Shown: positions 48,621-60,675 of the stretch, piece by piece | Layout: each line of letters begins with the position of its first letter | Numbering within the stretch: position 1 is the first letter of the stretch | NCBI GenBank assembly: GCA_036971475.1 | Contig: JBAIZL010000005.1 | Span: 246,767,823 to 246,831,822 of the forward strand | Reading direction: 5' to 3' | Source: Prosapia bicincta | Taxonomy: Eukaryota; Arthropoda; Insecta; Hemiptera; Cercopidae | DNA length: 64,000 nt | Made by a program: the position numbers and the translations under genes | Notes under the pieces: model-generated | Told to the model about the DNA's origin: nothing | Databases searched by the model: none | The model's input: the letters and a program-made list of their open reading frames with translations, nothing else

Positions 48621-50187
48621 GAATTACATTGTTTTTTATACAATCAGCATTTAGAATATGATATACGGCTCGCCTCATTTAACTTCTTTATATTTTACTA
48701 AGTTTTATTCTGCTCACAGCAACACAGAGTAATTTTTTTTTCAACCATTTTGTAACTTTCAAGATGATTTTTTCATGTTAGTCTGACGTTCTAAGCGCCC
48801 TAGGGTTATACTTCCTGGGGATCAGTTCCTGGAAATTTCCGTTCAATAAACCTCTGTACTACTAGAATTAACAAGCTCAAGAATTAACAGGACTTTTAAA
48901 AAAAAAATTCACAGATAAAGACACAAACTATAGTTTTAACGAACATCGCCATACTCACAAACGAACCTTTATTTTAGTTTTTAAATCTCACTTTTATAAT
49001 CAATAAAAATAGCACAAGTTGTTGCTTTAAAACAAATTTTAATTACTTTTAAAGAATTACTTCTAATTCTAAATCTTCAGTCATAAGTTAAAGGAAATTT
49101 TTCAGTTTTTCTTTAACTCTTTGTACTCTCTGTCAGAAAAAGCAATTTCACATTGCTGCTATAGGACGTTGGCAATAATGAGCCCTTGATGATAACAAAA
49201 TTATTAGGTAGAAATATGTATTCGGAATTACGAAAAATAGCAGAATCCATCTTTACAACCATTTAAAAAACACACAATTAACAGTGTCTGAAATAATTAT
49301 TAAAAATAGTAAATTAAAATAAATAATTTAGTTTAGCAGATTCCTTTTCTTATTCCCTTTCCCAAGATAGAAACTTTCAGAAATTATCAGAGCAAGTAAA
49401 GTTAACCTCGTCTGTAGGCCATCGTAAAGCCACTCGTCCGTCGGTTTCATTATTTTATACCATTATCCACATTATAACCTTAAAGTGGTTTAATTAATTT
49501 TCAAATACATTTAGCCACCGCAAATCTCTGAAACATCTAAATCAAACCAACCATAAAGTTTTTCTATTTGTTCTAGGGTTTTGGGATGAACGTAAACACG
49601 GGAAATTTAATAGCTAGAGAAGGTTTGTAATATCCGTTTAATTATAACGAGGGGCGGTTTTCACCCTCACTCGCCTCAACCCTCACTTTCTTACTAACAA
49701 TATTTGTATTTTACTATTTAGAAAACGTTGCTTTCGACAGAATTTAGTTTTCATTTTTGTTTCACAGGATTAAAGTTGTTAAGATATTGCTGAATGCAAA
49801 AATGATCCTGATTTCAAAAGCTCTCTGTATAGAAATCGCCTCTGTATGGAAGTAACAGAGATATCGAAAATCTTTAAATAAAAGGTCAGAAAGAGCTGTA
49901 GTTCAAACACGCATTAATTAGGCTGCACTACCGTAATATTATTAGTGACACTAGAGGTCGCTGGGGTAAAATGTTAAAAACACTTACTCTCTAAACTGTA
50001 GCCCTTCAGCAGTATTTCAGAACGGTTTGGAAAAAATATCAATTCTAGAGAATAGACAAATGCGTACACTCATTGATGAATCGTCGTAAATGTTTAAAAA
50101 AAATCGAAAAGTTCTTAAGAGTTGTAAGGAAAAGTTTATGGCTGGAAGTATGTAATATCTATATTAACATATAAAAATCGAATGGAG

Positions 50188-50190
<3 letters not shown>

Positions 50191-50267
<77 letters not shown>

Positions 50268-50269
50268 TG

Positions 50270-50348
<79 letters not shown>

Positions 50349-50377
50349 TTGAGTGTGTGTGTGTATGTGTGTTTGTG

Positions 50378-50441
<64 letters not shown>

Positions 50442-50452
50442 TGTGTGTGTGT
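50191..50452. repeat. (GT)n microsatellite
   Basis: About 260 bp of GT with TTTG and GGG interruptions, inside the Helitron-like element. Long Cys-Val and Thr-His frames are artefacts. Confidence 0.95.
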
Positions 50453-51195
50453 TATTCAATCACGAAACAATTACTTTACCATTAGGCTAAAATTTTACAT
50501 AAACATTCTGAGGGTCCTTGGTTAACACTTAGGCTATATTTGTTTATAAATTCTGATAGGGCACCACCCCACATCTCTTGAAAACCCCCTTAACACTAAA
50601 TTTTCTATACTCCATTTAATACTTAACTTTACTTATTCAGCTGATAATCAAATGTAACAGACACTTTTAAACTCATTTAAACAGCTGATAGTAATTGATT
50701 GCTATTCATCTTTCTAGGTTAGTTTACTCTATAAATGTTATGTTACAAGCAGACGTTTTTCCTTCCTTTGTTTTTCATGACAGTAATCAGTAAGTTTATA
50801 GTTTGAAATATTTATTTGGAACTAATCTATAAAAATCTAATGGTATCATCTGTGAGTATGTATTACTTAACCACGTAAAAACTAATGGAATCGTTGAAAT
50901 GAAATTTGGTAATTTTATCTCGTTCCCACGTGTTCGATTGTAGCGAAATAAATTATATCAGGCGAAGAGGAAAGTCATCAGCGATACAAAAACGATTATG
51001 AAAACTCTGGCTTACGCGCCAAAAGTTTTCAGTGTTGGAAAATTGTAATTCCCCAAAACGTGATGCTAATAGTGCTACGCCCAATACAATGCATATAAAA
51101 CGAATAAAAAACACGTCCTGAAGCTATAATGAAAATTATTGTTTGTCATTGGCACGCAAGGTTAATTTTATATACCTATGAAGTATTCAGTCAGA

Positions 51196-51333
51196 ATAGA
51201 TTTGGTTGTAATTTTATACGTTTAACCAAATGTAAACATGTAAAGCTAGAATAGAGATCACGTGTCGAAGTATTACTCTGCGGAAGTAAACGTTTAATGA
51301 GGTAATATTGTATAAAATTACAACCAAATCTAT
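51196..51333. repeat. 23-bp perfect inverted repeat with 92-bp loop
   Basis: The arm 51196-51218 (centre TTTGGTTGTAATTTTA) is the exact reverse complement of 51311-51333. It sits inside the Helitron-like region, and may mark a small inserted element or a structural hairpin. Confidence 0.85.
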
Positions 51334-52380
51334 CGTAACTGGATACTTTACAGGTAGGACTATATTTAAATACTGTATATGTATACGTAGTACAGCGCGC
51401 GTTCGATACACGAACGTAGTACTTCTTATTACTCCGCAATGAATCTTTCACCCAACTTTAATTTAATAAAAATTTTGTTGAATTCCTTAGGTGAGAGGTT
51501 TCATTTTTTTTCGTATCCCTGATGACTTTCTGCGACCCCCGTTAAAATTTTTCTCCTATCGAACAAGTGGGAACGGAAAACAAATACCTGAAATCTTATA
51601 AATATGGACTTTCTTAGGGTCGTTGGTTTACAAATAGGCCTGTTTCTATATAGAAATTCCGTTAGCCCATAACTCCCATAACGGTAGGTTTATAAACTAT
51701 AGTTTGATATATTTCTTGGGATTCATTTTCATGTAAATTATATTAAACCTAAATGCAAACACAAATTAAATTAATACAAATATTCGTCAACCCCGTACGA
51801 AGGACGGGAAATGTGCTAGTTCGTTATACATGCAAGTTGAAAGAATAGTTATTTTAAAGGTACATATAAAAAAATAACTTCCTTCAAAGAAAATAAATTC
51901 ATTCAATACGCAAAATACAGAACTAAAATTAACAAAATGTAGAATATCTAAACTTTATATGTGTCCCTATGTTGAAAAAAATTTCAAAACTTTCGTTTTA
52001 TAGCCAAAATATAGCAGCAGTAGAGGAACTTAAACTATTTGTCGAGTGAATAGCGGTAGGGGAACAGGTGACTAATAAAATGGACACGGTCAAGTATTCA
52101 GGCAAAATGGCTGCTGTCGACCTAAGCGCGACACTGAGCTAGAAACTATATAATTTCCGTTTAAAACAAAGTGTATCAGTTCTAAGAACAAATGTAACTT
52201 TTTGTTTTAGATTTTTAAATATTGCAACAATCACACTCTGTGAACGAAAATATTGTTTTCAAAATTACTTATGTGTAAAATATTTTTCTTTCAACGTATT
52301 GCTGGTCACTTGTTTTATAAGTTATTTGGAAACATATTCATCCGTAAGTATTTTTATAGGTAACAAGAAATCGCATTAAA

Positions 52381-52489
52381 ATGAATTAAATCATTACAAT
52401 ATCCCACTCAGTAGACATTTTGTCTCAGATTACAATCACTTACAAAAAAAAATGAACTTTAAAAGAAAAAAGAAGTATAACCTAAAAAT
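52381..52489 (+). repeat. Dispersed repeat of about 108 bp, copy 1
   Basis: It matches 53780-53887 at roughly 90%, including CCCACTCAGTAGA, TTTTGTCTCAGATTACAATC and AATGAACTTTAAAAGAAAAA. The second copy forms the spacer of the palindrome at 53669-54020. Confidence 0.85.
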
Positions 52490-53611
52490 GATACTTTAAC
52501 TTACAATATTTGCAAAAGCAGCCGGTATTAACTCCGGTTAAATAATTCTTTTAATAGAGGTTCTGCATTTATCGTTTAAAATTAATCTATTTCGTTTAAT
52601 CAAAAAAAGATTTCATTGTATTTGCGTCTGTAAAATGAATCTGTTTTGAACTTGCATAATATGTTATATTAGATAATGATTTTATTCCCAAAAGTGTCTC
52701 TTTGCTATTATCAGAAAGAACCTTTGACCTAATTGATATCAGCGAGGCTTGCAGTTAGTCACCACACATTTATCTGTACTGTAGATTTATGGACGATACT
52801 GCTTAAGTCTTTCTGAACTACTAAATTATGTGCTAGCGTACAGTAGGTCTAGACCAAGTAGGGTTATGGCTAAAATTCTACTTTAGAGATCTCTATTTTC
52901 GCTAATAATGAATCAATTCTATAATTACTAATGTTAGTGAATTTGTACATCTCACATATTTTGGGAAATTCCCGTACTAACAATACTTAAACTATGTTTA
53001 TTGTAATCTTTAAAATAACAATAACCTTGATACCTATCAATTAGCTTTATTATAGAATTATTTTAATATTAAACACGGATTTTTACACAAGGTATAATGT
53101 GGTAAATCACAGGAAATCTTCTCTATATTTCAGTAAATCTGTATTTATAGCCTAAATAATGATAGGAGCAACCCTCTATCTGATTTTGTAACCAAATCGT
53201 TACTATTATGTAATATTAACCTATAATTATTTAAAATCATATTATAAAGACAAAAAAAATAACAAATTTATAGTGACTAGTTTATAAGTTATATCTATTA
53301 TTAAAATGGTTATAATTTTTTAACATATAAAAATCAATGTCAAACAATTCTATACGATTAAAGTTAAAAATATACAAACTTTATTATTAAACATCTCCAA
53401 ATTCATATTTCTTTTATTACCCTTGTTTATAAATACATTACAAGGGGTAAATATATTTAAAATATTTGTAACAAAGTTGTCCATATGTTTTTGAAAAATA
53501 TTAAATTTAAAAAGCTAAAAATCAGTATTTTTCATTTGCCAATTCTATTTTCGGCGCCATTAATTTATAAAAAACATATCTCTAACAAAACTTTACCGAA
53601 CTAGTTATAAA

Positions 53612-53614
<3 letters not shown>

Positions 53615-53668
<54 letters not shown>
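53615..53668. repeat. (AT)n microsatellite left of palindrome
   Basis: A pure AT run that abuts the left arm starting at 53669. Confidence 0.95.
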
Positions 53669-53672
<4 letters not shown>

Positions 53673-54020
53673 CTAAGTCAAAATACAAATACAAGAATTA
53701 TAATTGAATTTACAATTCAAAGCTTTTTGTTGGCTAACAGTACCAAAATCATCAGGAATATTAAATAAATAATTAATTAATGAATTAAAGCACTACAATT
53801 TCCCACTCAGTAGATATTTTGTCTCAGATTACAATCACTTAAAAAAAAATGAACTTTAAAAGAAAAAAGAAGTGTTGCCTAAAAATTAAAATTGAATTTG
53901 GGGTTATTTATTATTAATTATTTTAATTATTTAATATTCCTGATGATATTGGTACTGTTAGCCAACAAAAAGCGTTGAATTGTAAATTCAATTATAATTA
54001 TTGTATTTTGACTTAGTTCT
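53669..54020. repeat. Palindrome with about 95-bp arms and 158-bp spacer
   Basis: The arm 53669-53768 is the inverse of 53927-54020, starting AGAACTAAGTCAAAATACAA, with a 6-bp indel and a few mismatches. The spacer holds the second copy of the 52381 repeat. (AT)n abuts the left side and another lies 30 bp beyond the right side. This is the same architecture as at 9346-9597, suggesting a foldback or MITE-like insertion at TA-rich sites. Confidence 0.9.
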
Positions 54021-54046
54021 TTATTAATACACAAGAATACATATTG

Positions 54047-54049
<3 letters not shown>

Positions 54050-54128
<79 letters not shown>
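54050..54128. repeat. (AT)n microsatellite right of palindrome
   Basis: An AT run with one ATTA interruption. Confidence 0.95.
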
Positions 54129-54132
<4 letters not shown>

Positions 54133-54150
54133 GTATTATTATTTTAAAAT

Positions 54151-54199
54151 TTGTTTAATTATTTAAAACAACATAGGTTATTCAAATACAAGAATAACC
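54151..54199. repeat. Second copy of the TTTAAAACAACATA foldback sequence
   Basis: 54151-54180 matches the inverse of 22451-22480 at nearly every base (ATTTAAAACAACATAGGTT). A small hairpin GGTTATTC/GAATAACC (54176-54183 with 54192-54199) follows. It again lies next to an (AT)n tract. Confidence 0.75.
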
Positions 54200-54873
54200 A
54201 TATATATTATTATATATTATATATATTATTTTGTACTAATCACAGTAGTGATTAAATTTGGTATAGGTTAATTTTTATCACTATAAATCAGTTTTAAAGA
54301 ATATCGTTTTAATTTTTTCCGTTTTTATTAAACAGTATACATTCAAACCATAAATTAAATAAAAAAACGTTTTATCTTCATTCAGGGACGATTTTAGCTC
54401 CCTATAGATAATTTTATATCACAAATATAAGATGAACACAGACAGAATATAGATTAGTTAATAGATTTCAATAAAGATGGAGAGAGTAATGAGTAATGGA
54501 GAGTAGTCGTTAACAATTTTGCGTGTTTTGCTTCTAAATATATAACAAAGTTTATTCGCAAAATATCACTATGCCATTACTATTAAACACAGATCAAAAC
54601 CATGACGAAACGATATCTATTTCATATTATTCGCATAACTAACATAATAATTCTACACAAAAATAAAGCAGAATTTAGGCCTAATCATGGCTAGCTTAAC
54701 TTTGAAACAGCAAAAAAATATAATCTAACATTTATATATTAATTAATTTAGATTGTTTCAGAATTTATTCAGGAAAAATCTTGAAAATAAACAACTATTG
54801 TATTCAATTTAAGTGCATGTATTTATGTTAAACATATTATATTTTCAGAAGTCATTTGGAATGGTTTCACTTA

Positions 54874-55112
54874 CTAAAGACATTCAATCAAACCAGGATT
54901 GTATATCTGCAAACAGACTGTAGACTACAGCTTCCTTGTTAAATCAAGCCATTCAACTTGAACCTATTGTAAGTTGGGTGGGGGAAGATAAATGAAGCTA
55001 TCAAGGAGTGAGACGACCAAGAGTCCTGTAATATTAGTCAGGACGACGAAGGGCAGCTCTCTGTCAAAAACTGAGTTAGAGGTTTTCCGTTTGAAGACCG
55101 ATTCCATTTTGA
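54874..55112 (+). repeat. Duplicated block 1, right copy
   Basis: Partner of 12858-13080, same orientation, with the landmarks AAACCAGGATTGTAT, CTATTGTAAGTT and GGAAGATAAATGAA. The interval 55113-56660 shows no recognised gene. Confidence 0.75.
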
Positions 55113-56661
55113 CGCAACTAAGAACGTTTAAAATTAAGCTGATGTTTTCCCCAGCTTTTTTATTCTAATAATTGAATACCATGATGTAATTAATTATTAT
55201 TTTCACAAATTCTTAAAATCCTTCTCTTTATTTTATTACTTTCTAATACCGCCCCCACGTCCATGTAAGATAATTGAGTTGCATGAGAATTGCTTAAGTA
55301 TAACAGCATTACTGTACGGTATAATGTTACCCAGTTTCATAGTATAGGAGACTTGGGCTTCTTACAAAAAATAATTATAATAATAATTCAGTTTCAAAGT
55401 GGGTAAAACCGCTCAGAAATACATACTTAATTAACCACAATTTTCTGCGGCGTCTCCATAATACTAAACTTTATTAAGTCCTATTGCAACAACATTTCAA
55501 CAGTAATCAAAATAAATAAATCAATAACATAATATAAATATAGTTTACATACGTAAACATAACTCAGTATTGCTTATATTTAGATAACCTCTGTAATAGA
55601 TACAAATTTAAGTGCATGTGGCGTACAGCAATATTTTGCGGCCCTCAAAGGGTAATTATTATGCTCAAAAAACATTATGTGTTGTTGCATCTACATTCTC
55701 TCAGTGAATCTACATTTAGTAAGCTGAATCACACAATACGTAAGTACAAATCTAGGTTAAGTAGAGAGCGTCGAAACCATTTTAAGAATTTCTTTTTCTT
55801 TCCAACCTGCTAACATAGGTTCTATATTAGAGATCTGTGAAAGACTTTGCCCACCGGGTTCAAAGAGTTAACAAGTTCAGTTGTTTCTGGAGTTAGGTAA
55901 AATTTTCCTACATTTTCCTACTTCTTTATATGGGAAACAGACGTTTATTTATTTCAGTGATGTAATAAACTTATGTTTTAATCAAACTGTTTGTTAGTTT
56001 TTTAATTGCACTTATACCTGCGGCCTGAAGAAAACTTCATACAAACTATTTAGCTCTTTAAGAAATCCCAGTGAAGATCCCTGATATAGAGTCTAGGGGA
56101 AAAAATTATTCTTTTATTATTTAGCATTTCTAAATCGAAAAGTACAAATGATATTTTGTTTCGCTAGATTTGGTTTCTAATTAAAAAAAAAATATTAAAC
56201 TCAATAAATGCATAGTCGATTTGATTTTCATTCTTATCTCGGCTAAGCACTCAGATCATTATATAAAGACGTATTATTTCTCCTCAAAAGTTTGAAGTTC
56301 CTGAGAGTCTCCTCAAATTAATTGCTCTCATCATGACTTACGTCAGTTACGGAAGAAATTTCTAAAAGTCTGCATCTTTATTTATTTATTTCCCATTTAA
56401 TATTTATTTATCTCTTCGTTAATAATAATTTATTTATTTAATTTCGTTAAACTGCAATATCTTTGTGTTACGAATGTGAACTTTACCTTGTAAATGATGC
56501 ATGTTCCGATAAGTAGGAAAGACATACACTATATTTCTCTTTTTCTTAGTGGGATAAGAAAATTTATAAAGATGATTCTGTCTACTTGAAAAGGTAAACA
56601 AGTAAGAGTGAAAACCTCGTATTCTACAAAACTGAATAAAGTTACACTTTATGTTTATAAA

Positions 56662-56662
<1 letters not shown>

Positions 56663-56709
<47 letters not shown>
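56663..56709. repeat. (AT)n microsatellite
   Basis: A pure AT run of about 47 bp. Confidence 0.95.
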
Positions 56710-56714
<5 letters not shown>

Positions 56715-56951
56715 ATATTTTTACTATCATATTTATGTATATTATAATATATTAATAATTTATAATTTGTAGTTGTTGAAATATATATACTATAAGATTT
56801 CATTTTTATCAATATAAAAGTAAAATGTAACAAGTGTTTTAAAATGATTGACATCTAAATATAATTTTCACTATTTATGCCATTCATGTTATACATTTTT
56901 CATTTCGTTTGTACACGTTGTAATACAAAACTGAAGAAAGTGTGCGAGTTT

Positions 56952-57234
56952 GGAATGGCGTTGAAGTCTCTCAAAGCGTACGTGCCTGGTCAATGCAAGG
57001 GCTTGCAGTCTTACAAAAGCATACGTATTGTTTAAAGTTGCTTGACGATGTTGAATGTTGGCCCATAACAAATGTAAACACTGCCAGAGGAATGGCCTTG
57101 AAGTCTCTCAATAACGTACGTACCTGGTCAATGCAAGGGTTTGCAGTCTTACAAAAGCATACGTATTGTTTACAGTTGCTTGACGATGTTAAATGTTGGC
57201 CCATAACAAATGTAAACACTGCCAGAGGAATGGC
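56952..57234. repeat. 137-bp tandem duplication, two copies plus a start
   Basis: GGAATGGC recurs at 56952, 57089 and 57227. The two full copies are about 96% identical; the third stops after its first bases. The region is open on both strands: a plus frame 56942-57277 starting at GTG and a minus frame 56971-57255. No family is recognised in either. Confidence 0.9.
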
Positions 57235-57539
57235 GTTATATTTAACCAAGTACACAGAAAATATGTTATCTTTTTAAAAGTGTAGCCTTTTATGATAGAA
57301 AATCAGCTTTAATTAAAATTAAAATAGAGCTCTTATAGGCCTATACCGTTACAGATAGATTACATTTTTCCTTAGTATCCATTTTCTCGCCCTTCAACAC
57401 GACTAAGTAACAATTTAGTAACCTAAAATGCAATAATATATAAATCTGACTATGCACATTATCTGGTTCTCAAAACCTCAAATCGAGATTTCAAATTTTA
57501 ATTTTTTTATCAGTTTTTTTTCAAAATAATGTAATCGTC

Positions 57540-58400
57540 TTTGCGATATAAATAAAATTAAAATGGAGACGGATTTTACTCCAAACCCAATTCACCTAAA
57601 TATTCCCAACATGTGTAGACGCGTTGATCGGAGGCCAGAGCACGTATTTCATTCTGCTGAGACAGAGTGGGAATATTTGCTGCAGGCGGAATAACATTTG
57701 AATTACAATTCATTAAAGCAATGCAAACTCTAACAGACAAGCGATATGGGTACAAGCAAACTAATTATTAAATGATTATATCCAATTAATTTGATGTTTG
57801 TAAATGCTAGTCTATTTACATTCATTATAATTTAAACATTTTTTATATTTTGTACTCAGTAGTTTTCATGGTAATTAATTTACGTTTCTGTATTTACTAA
57901 AAACAATTTATTATGCAAAAATATGCAATTATAACTCACTATGTTTACACTCGAAACTAATGAAAAATGTTATCCGACGATGATTAATTAAAACATATTT
58001 GAAAGTTATTATTTGCATGTCAAGACTTATATTTTTGTACAGAACTATTTTATTCTATACAAGTTTTTAATGTATTTGAGGTACACTAAAACCGTATATT
58101 GAATACGGTAGTGAAAACCTGTATAGTTTTCAGAGGTTTGTATTAACGTGGGTTGAAAACGAAAATACATACTTTTTAATTGCAACATTATTCACTCGAT
58201 ATAGCCTACATATGAGATGAACTGCATATTAAAGTAGTATGAAGTCACTAGACTGCTTTTTTCTCTTGTTCAACTTGCCATCATTGCTATCTAATAAAAG
58301 CAAGCTCCAGAACACACAGAGACAAAATTGTTTGCTGAAAAAAGGAAATTAAATGTCTCGTCTAATTGAAATAATAACTAGATTTATTATGTATGGAAAA
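57540..58400 (+). repeat. Duplicated block 2, right copy
   Basis: Partner of 14830-15640, colinear and in the same orientation, sharing CACGTATTTCATTCTG-like and TTGTTCAAC...CCATCATT landmarks. Block 1 and block 2 are 1.75 kb apart on the left and 2.4 kb apart here, so the right copy has gained, or the left lost, sequence between them. Confidence 0.75.
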
Positions 58401-58799
58401 CTACTGTTGAATAAATAATTTAAGAACTTAAGAAGGAAGTGAACTATGAACAAAAGAACTTATGAACGGTTGAACGTATAAATACTTTATGAACAAAGTT
58501 AATACTTTTGTCAATTTAATTACCAAATAAAGTTGAATATATGTCAAAATCGTTCGGTTTTATAGTCTTAACACAATTTTCAACCATTGCGTCTCATTGA
58601 CGAAACCATCCCGTTTTAGAAAATGAGTTATGCGGAAATACGAACGACGAATTCTCGTCATCGAAATTCTTCATTGATTGAGATCATTCCGAGGCTGAAG
58701 AGATCATTCGGGTTTTAATTTGAGATATAACCGAACGTTTACTTACTGTATGGACATCGTGAATAAAGCCTCTTCATTCTTTGTTGTTAAACTCAGTGA

Positions 58800-60675
58800 T
58801 TCCTTACATACAGTGGCCGTTCACGCCTTCTCCTCATATACTGTTGTCATCTTCTACAACGCTTCATATACGATTATTTTAAATATGAAAGTCTCCTCAA
58901 GTACAGTTGTTCAGCGATGCTTTATTTACAGTCCTCGTGCTATGCGACTCCTTATTTACAGTTGTTTCAGCGCCTCCTTATTTACAGTTGCTGTGCTCAG
59001 CGTCTCCTGATTTGCAGTTGTCGTGCTCAGCGCCTCCTTATTTACAGTTGTCATACTAAACGTCACCTGATTTACAACTGTATCAACCCCTCTTTATTTA
59101 CAGTTTTACCAGTGATGCCTTATTTACAGTTATCGTGTTCACCGCCTCCTTATTTACAGTTGTCGTGTTCAGCGCCTTCTTATTTACAGTTGTCGTGCTC
59201 AGCGTCTCCCTATTTACAATTGTCGTGTTCGCCCCTTCTTATTTACATCTATCGTCAAACTATTTCCTATTTGCAATTGACCTTTTCAGCCCCACTTTAC
59301 TTACAACTATCCTCAAGCTTTTCCTTATTTACAATTGACCTGCTCAGCACCTCCTTATTTATAGTTTTCCCAACGTCTCCCTATTCGCAGTTGTCGTATT
59401 AATACCTCTTTTTGACAGTTATCCTCAAGATTTTACCTATTTCCATCTGATCTGCTCAGCACCTCCTTATTTATGGTTTTCCCAAAGTTTCCCAATTTCC
59501 AGTTGTTGTATGTAGGACCTCCTTTTAACAGTTACCCTCAATCTTTTACGTATATCCATTTGATCTGCTCATCATATCCTTATTTACAGTTTTTCCAACG
59601 TCTCCCTATTTACAGTTGTATTTAGGACCTCCTTTTTACTGTTATCCTCAAACTCTTACCTATTTCCATTTAACCTGCTCAGCACCTCCTTATTTAAGGT
59701 TTTCCCAAAGTTTCTATATTTACAGTAGTCGTGCTCAGCCCTCTTCATTTAAAACTATTCTCAAGCTTTTCCTTCTTAACATTTGACAGGTTCAGCACCT
59801 CCTTATTTACAGTTTTCCTACGTCTCCCTATTTACAGTTGTAGTGCTCAGTCACACGTTATTTTCAATTATCCTTAAGCTTTTCTTTATTTACATTTGAC
59901 CTGATCAGCACCTACCTATTTACAGTTTTCCAACGTCCCTTATTCAGTTGCCGTATTTAGCTCCTCCTTTTTACAATTATCCTCAAGCGTTTAATTATTT
60001 ACATTTGACCTGCTCAGCACTTCCTAAAAAGTTTCCTTTTTACAGTTGTCGTGCTCAGCCCCTCTTCATTTACAACTATCTTCAAGCTTTTCCTTATTAA
60101 CATTTGACAGGCTCAGCACCTTCTTATTTACAATTGTCGTGCTCAGGCCCATATTATTTACAATTATCCTCAAGCATTTACCTATTTACATTTGATCTGT
60201 TTAGCACCTGTTATTTTACAGTCTTTCTAACGTCTTCCTATTTATAGTTTGCGTGCTCAGCCTCTCCTTATTTACAATTATTATCAAGCTTTTCCTTATT
60301 TACATTTGACCTGCTCAGCACCTTTTTATTTACAGTTTTAACACATTTTCCCTATTTACATTTATCGTGCTCAGCCCCGGTTGATTACCAAATATCATTA
60401 AGCTTTTCCTTATTTACATTTGACCTGCTCAGCACCTTCTTATTTACAGTTTTCCCAAAATTTCCCTATTTACATTTATCGTGATCAGCTCCTCTTTATT
60501 CACAATTATCCTCAAGCTTTTCCTTATTTACATTTGACATGCTCAGTACCTCTTTCTTTACAGTTTTCCCAACGTCTATCTATTAATCGTTGTCGTGCTC
60601 AGCCCCTTTTTATTAACAATTATCCTCAAGCTTTTCCTTATTTACATTTGACATGCTCAGCACATTCTCTTTGCA
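58800..60675. repeat. 30-bp-monomer array with a 114-bp higher-order unit
   Basis: The monomer CTCCTTATTTACAGTTGTCG followed by TGCTCAGCGC repeats at exactly 30 bp around 59120-59220. Further right, four monomer variants form a 114-bp unit, with CATTTGAC at 60303, 60417, 60531 and 60645. The 161-codon plus frame at 58917-59402, with repeated PYLQLSCSAP, and a 90-codon frame at 60420 follow the monomer and break with indels. I regard them as by-products. The flank 58401-58799 has no gene seen. Confidence 0.95.

Larger units (their letters stand above)
50158..51819 (+). mobile_element. Nested Helitron-like non-autonomous elements
   Basis: The left end TCTATATTAACATATAAAAA (50158) follows an A. 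The right end is CTAG (51816-51819) followed by T, preceded by the hairpin CCCGT-ACGAAGG-ACGGG (51792-51808). A TC start, a hairpin, a CTAG end and insertion between A and T are the published hallmarks of Helitrons. A second start, TCTATAAAAATCTAATGG, lies at 50827 with the same downstream motif order. The motif GGGTCNTTGGTT...TAGGC occurs twice (50512 and 51618), so two copies are nested or duplicated. No Rep/helicase frame is present. The family seems shared with 23935-24164 (minus strand). The interval 48621-50157 before it has no recognised gene. Confidence 0.55.

Noticed and set aside
58917..59402. 161-codon frame as a repeat protein
   Set aside because: The 30-bp monomer keeps frame only in the left part, and the frame breaks when monomer length changes. 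There is no sign of constraint.
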